Shown here: positions 61,553-64,000 of the stretch, piece by piece
How positions within the stretch are numbered: position 1 is the first letter of the stretch
Layout: each line of letters starts with the position of its first letter
NCBI RefSeq assembly: GCF_014117445.1
Contig: NZ_CP059851.1
Coordinates: 1,426,001-1,490,000, forward strand
Source of the DNA: Sandaracinobacteroides saxicola
GTDB lineage: Bacteria > Pseudomonadota > Alphaproteobacteria > Sphingomonadales > Sphingomonadaceae
Length of the DNA: 64,000 bases
Direction: 5' to 3'
Made by a program: the position numbers and the translations under genes
Notes under the pieces: generated by a model
Seen by the model: only the letters and a program-made list of their open reading frames with translations
Databases searched by the model: none
Told to the model about the DNA's origin: nothing

Positions 61553-61951
61553 ATGACCCATGAAGGCGGGTGTCGGTGCGGGGCGGTGCGGTATCGAGTG
61601 GCGGTGGCGCCGCAGCGGGTGTCTTTCTGCCATTGCGAGGATTGCCGACGCAGCGCGGGGGCGCCGGTGGTGGCGTGGGCGGCATTTGCGGAAGAGGAGC
61701 TGACGGTGCTGCAAGGCCGGCCAGTGGTGCATAATTCGTCGGGCCAGACGATGCGGAAGTTCTGCGGCACCTGTGGCACGGGGCTGTTCTATCGCAACGC
61801 GGAGTTCCTGCCGGGGATCGTCGATGTGCAGCTGGTGACGATGGACGATGCCGCGGCTTTCGCGCCAGAAGCGCATGTTCAGACGGCGGAGCAGCTGCCG
61901 TGGATGGCGGAAGCGCATGGGCTGCCGATGTTCGAGCGCTATCCGGGGTAG
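61553..61951 (+). CDS. GFA (glutathione-dependent formaldehyde-activating) family protein
   Basis: A 132-residue zinc protein. All cysteine motifs are present: GGCRCGAVRYRV, FCHCEDCRRSAGAP and FCGTCGTGLFYRN. Family members form a Mss4-like fold; only some act on formaldehyde-glutathione, so the activity is open. The gene ends three bases before the convergent toxin gene. Confidence 0.9.
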   Translation: MTHEGGCRCGAVRYRVAVAPQRVSFCHCEDCRRSAGAPVVAWAAFAEEELTVLQGRPVVHNSSGQTMRKFCGTCGTGLFYRNAEFLPGIVDVQLVTMDDAAAFAPEAHVQTAEQLPWMAEAHGLPMFERYPG

Positions 61952-61954
61952 GAG

Positions 61955-62272
61955 TCAGTCGAGCGCGAAATCGGCGCGAAACCGTTCGATCTGGTGCGTG
62001 CGAACGTGCAGGATGGTGACGATGCCGACGACGCCATCATCGAGCATTTGCCAATAGATGATGTGCTGACCGACACGATAGCGATAGCCGCCAACGCCGA
62101 ATGAGGCCGGAATAGGATGTCGTACGACTGTGCCGGCGGCAATGGCTTCGAAGCCTGTAACGAGCTTGTCGAAATAGTCGATCGCCTGCTGGCGGCCCCA
62201 GACCGATTCTGTGTAAGCGGCGATGTCGTCGAGCCGCGCCTCGGCGGCTGGCGACAGGCGCCACAACTTCAT
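61955..62272 (-). CDS. parE: ParE/RelE-type toxin
   Basis: A 105-residue toxin of the RelE/ParE superfamily. It has the pattern LSPAAEARLDDIAAYTESVW, GRQQAIDYFDKLVTGFEAIA and a C-terminal GGYRYRVGQHIIYWQMLDDG with VTILHVRTHQ. ParE toxins inhibit gyrase, RelE toxins cleave mRNA; this one looks more ParE-like. The start overlaps the antitoxin stop by four bases, the normal arrangement. Confidence 0.9.
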   Translation of the reverse strand: MKLWRLSPAAEARLDDIAAYTESVWGRQQAIDYFDKLVTGFEAIAAGTVVRHPIPASFGVGGYRYRVGQHIIYWQMLDDGVVGIVTILHVRTHQIERFRADFALD

Positions 62273-62517
62273 TTGAAGCGCGCCATGATACTTTCGCGTG
62301 AGGACTCACGATATTGATCCTGCGGGATTGCGAAGGCTTGTTGCAGTTCGGCCTTTAGCAGCGCGAAACGCTCGGCTTCTGTTGCTTCGCGATCCTTTCG
62401 GATCAGATGGCGGACATATTCGCTGACATTCTCGAACAGGCCATCCTCGCCGACGGCATCGGCGACGTGGGCGCTGAGCGGGCCACTGATGCGGACGTTG
62501 AGGGTCATGGTGTTCAT
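62269..62517 (-). CDS. parD: ParD-type antitoxin
   Basis: An 82-residue ribbon-helix-helix antitoxin. The N-terminal beta strand is TLNVRISGPLSAHVADAV, followed by GLFENVSEYVRHLIRKDRE and an acidic C-terminal helix (ATEAERFALLKAELQQAF) that would bind the toxin. The ATG at 62517 has AAAAGGA 9 bases upstream. It is the first gene of the pair and probably represses it. Confidence 0.88.
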   Translation of the reverse strand: MNTMTLNVRISGPLSAHVADAVGEDGLFENVSEYVRHLIRKDREATEAERFALLKAELQQAFAIPQDQYRESSRESIMARFK

Positions 62518-62569
62518 GGAGGCGCGTCCTTTTCCATCCACATTTTAGGGAAGGATGGGGACAGGGGCA

Positions 62570-62671
62570 AGGTGGGTGGGGTCTGGTATCACCGTCAACC
62601 ACCCTCACCTCGCTCGAGTCCGCTGGCGCTGCGCGCCGTCTTCGACTCCCCCTCCAGCGAGAGGAGAATCA
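62570..62671. repeat. Degenerate hairpin repeat between parD and the GST gene
   Basis: Contains ACCTCGCTCGAGTCCGC, GCTGGCGCTGCGCGCCGTC and TTCGACTCCCCCTCCAGCGA, which match modules of the 16.6 and 34.5 kb copies. It ends GAGGAGAATCA, where TCA is the stop (TGA) of the GST gene. The arms are less perfect than elsewhere. Confidence 0.65.
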
Positions 62672-63370
62672 GGCGCTGATGCCTTTGGGTGGGGCGGCTA
62701 TGTCGACTCGGGTGCACCACGCGTCTAGGGCGGGGCGGGCGTTGCGCAGGGAGCGGCCTTCGCGGGTGCGGTCGAGGACGTTGAGCATGACGCGGACGGC
62801 GAGGTCGGCGTGGCTCAACCGTGGCCCGGCGAGCCAGTCATTGTCGGTGAGCAGTGCAGAGAGCGCATCGTAAAGCACGGTCAGGTCGGCGACGATGGTC
62901 TTTTCACTCTTGCGGCCCAGGCCCTGCGTGCGGGCCACTTTGCTCAGTGCGCCGGGGATGGCGCGGGTGAGGATCGTGCGCATCAGGCCGGCGGGTTCGT
63001 GGTGCAGCAGGTCTTTCAGGAACCATTCCCGGTTGTGCGGCCAGGTGCGCATGCTGAGGTCGTAGAAATAGAGGCTCTCGTCGGCCCAGTCCTCCAGGAT
63101 GTCGGCAAGCGCGGCATCGCGGGCATTGTCCGGGCGCAGTGGCGGAACGGGGTGGGCGCGGTCGAGCCAGCGCAGAATGTCGGAAGAATCGACAATGCGG
63201 CCCTCCGGCGTGTCCAGCACGGGAAATTTGCCGGTCGGGCTGATGTGTTTTGCCTTGCCGGCCTTGGAGACGATGATCTCATTGGTCTGGAAGGCGAGAC
63301 CTTTCAGGCGCAGGGCGCGGCGGACCTTGTCCGAATAGGGCGAGATTTCGTAGCCGTGGAGGATGAGCAT
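62669..63370 (-). CDS. Glutathione S-transferase family protein
   Basis: A 233-residue protein with the N-terminal thioredoxin fold (LILHGYEISPYSDKVRRALR, KHISPTGKFPVLDTPEGRIV, DSSDILRWLDRAHP) and a C-terminal all-helical domain (DNDWLAGPRLSHADLAVRVM). The EISPYSDKV motif resembles the SxxC/S type of omega/beta GST-like proteins. The substrate is unknown. It starts six bases after the moaE stop. Confidence 0.85.
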   Translation of the reverse strand: MLILHGYEISPYSDKVRRALRLKGLAFQTNEIIVSKAGKAKHISPTGKFPVLDTPEGRIVDSSDILRWLDRAHPVPPLRPDNARDAALADILEDWADESLYFYDLSMRTWPHNREWFLKDLLHHEPAGLMRTILTRAIPGALSKVARTQGLGRKSEKTIVADLTVLYDALSALLTDNDWLAGPRLSHADLAVRVMLNVLDRTREGRSLRNARPALDAWCTRVDIAAPPKGISA

Positions 63371-63376
63371 GGTTCG

Positions 63377-63844
63377 CTATGACATGATTTCCCCACCCCC
63401 TGCCCCTCCCCTGAAGGGGAGGGGAGAGTGCCAGCGTTGCGCAGCGGCGTCATCGTCGGTTTTCGCCTCTACCCAGCCTTCGGGGGATTTTTTCCAGAAG
63501 GGTGCGCAGGTTTTCAGCCAGTCCATCAGGAACATCGCGCTTTCGAAGGCGGCGGCGCGGTGGGCGCTGGCGGTCAGCACCAGGACGATGGGGTCGGCGG
63601 GGAGCAGGGGCCCGAAGCGGTGGATGATGGTGAGGCCGTGGAGCGGCCAGCGGGCGGTGGCTTCATTGGCGATGCGGTGGAGCGCCTTTTCGGTCATGGC
63701 GGGGTAGTGTTCGAGGGTGAGGGGGTGATCGCGCACCAGGCCGGTGAAGCTGACGATGGCACCGATGTCGGTGCGGCCGGCGGTGAGTGCGGTGGTTTCC
63801 GTAGCGAGGTCGAAGGGGCCCGGCTGGACGCGGATTGTGATCAT
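63377..63844 (-). CDS. moaE: Molybdopterin synthase catalytic subunit, tail encoded by a repeat
   Basis: Large subunit of molybdopterin synthase, which puts sulfur from MoaD onto cPMP. It has 155 residues. Blocks are IGAIVSFTGLVRDHPLTLEH, SAHRAAAFESAMFLMDWLKT and APFWKKSPEGWVEAK, with K111 and K118 matching the catalytic lysines. The last 18 or so residues (WHSPLPFRGGAGGGEIMS) are encoded by a copy of the hairpin repeat and are unlike normal MoaE ends. The start overlaps the moaD stop by four bases. Confidence 0.94.
   Translation of the reverse strand: MITIRVQPGPFDLATETTALTAGRTDIGAIVSFTGLVRDHPLTLEHYPAMTEKALHRIANEATARWPLHGLTIIHRFGPLLPADPIVLVLTASAHRAAAFESAMFLMDWLKTCAPFWKKSPEGWVEAKTDDDAAAQRWHSPLPFRGGAGGGEIMS
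63388..63431. repeat. Hairpin repeat inside the 3' end of moaE
   Basis: Perfect arms CCCCTCCCCT (63403-63412) and AGGGGAGGGG (63415-63424) with loop GA, identical to the copy at 30903-30924. It is read in frame as the MoaE C-terminus, which ends at a TAG just beyond it. Confidence 0.85.
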
Positions 63845-64000
63845 CCGCCGGTGACGGGGGGGAAGAGGGCGAGTTCGTCGCCGGGGTGGAGGAAGGTTTC
63901 AGCGTCCGCGAAATCCTGGTTGACGGCGAAGCGCAGTTTTTCCGGTTCGGCGAGCGCGGCGGCGTGGCCAGGGGTGCGGGTGGCAAGGGTTGCCAACAGC
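63841..64000 (-). CDS. moaD: Molybdopterin synthase sulfur carrier MoaD, N-terminus beyond window
   Basis: The last 52 codons are visible: ...LATLATRTPGHAAALAEPEK, LRFAVNQDFADAETFLHPGD, ELALFPPVTGG. The final GG and the preceding ELALFPPVTGG are the MoaD signature; the C-terminal glycine carries the thiocarboxylate. The stop overlaps the moaE ATG (ATGA). The 5' part of the gene lies outside the window. Confidence 0.93.
   Translation of the reverse strand, partial: LLATLATRTPGHAAALAEPEKLRFAVNQDFADAETFLHPGDELALFPPVTGG

Noticed and set aside
1-64000. tRNA, rRNA, IS elements and prophage genes
   Set aside because: Looked for and not seen: no cloverleaf-like segments, transposases, integrases or phage structural genes were recognised.

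Overview
The window is a stretch of ordinary, gene-dense chromosome from a very GC-rich alphaproteobacterium, most probably of the order Sphingomonadales. The reasons are a large TonB-dependent receptor of the sphingomonad type, two secreted proteins ending in the PEPxxWA sorting tail (PEPATWAMLIAGFGLVG followed by arginines), a DUF2794 protein, the alphaproteobacterial dsbA-like/smc pair and the hflK-hflC-degP run. I see no rRNA, tRNA, insertion sequence, prophage or CRISPR array. Most long antisense reading frames are GC-driven shadows of the real genes.

Layout. 1-8200: a truncated TonB-dependent receptor, an exported helical-repeat protein, maleylacetoacetate isomerase, a CpdA-like phosphodiesterase, a TraB/GumN protein and an acyl-CoA synthetase. 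8255-16511: a molybdopterin oxidoreductase, both glycyl-tRNA synthetase subunits (glyS is strongly mosaic) and pyruvate phosphate dikinase. 16712-22210: a membrane-anchored helix-hairpin-helix protein and a translationally coupled set (CoA-transferase, DHA2 exporter, alpha/beta hydrolase, DauA-like oxidase). 22274-30764: a DsbA-like lipoprotein, SMC, a large DUF3857/transglutaminase/TPR protein and a beta-helix protein. 30928-39228: a HerA/YjgR-type ATPase, two unknown exported proteins, DegP, HflC, HflK and an Mrp-type ATPase. 39311-43854: purF, hisI, a Rossmann protein, a DUF2177 protein and an M28 peptidase. 43919-51834: a MerR regulator heading a fatty-acid beta-oxidation cluster (acyl-CoA dehydrogenase, thiolase, FadB-type protein, nitronate monooxygenase-like protein), then a YdeI-like protein and an O-methyltransferase. 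51835-55594: a small exported protein, two PEPxxWA-CTERM proteins, DUF2794, cysE and a PRC-barrel protein. 55649-58947: an AhpD/AhpC/OxyR peroxide-defence module and an LD-carboxypeptidase. 59023-64000: panE, a quinone oxidoreductase, small proteins, a ParDE toxin-antitoxin pair, a glutathione transferase, moaE and the end of moaD.

Two features stand out. First, a family of GC-rich hairpin repeats (arms such as CCCCTCCC/GGGAGGGG with a 2-base loop, plus a GCTCGC/GCGAGTCGC module) sits in five of the eight convergent gene junctions. There its right end repeatedly coincides with the stop codon of the minus-strand gene. The same family also lies in frame inside glyS (twice) and at the 3' end of moaE. 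Second, glyS carries a roughly 620-base AT-rich block with foreign codon use that still encodes conserved synthetase sequence, which suggests patchwork replacement by recombination.

Regulation visible in the DNA includes a MerR promoter whose spacer holds a perfect inverted repeat and which would give a leaderless transcript, a second palindrome ahead of the thiolase gene, a LysR-type palindrome between oxyR and ahpC near -63 of the inferred ahpC promoter, and three convincing intrinsic terminators.
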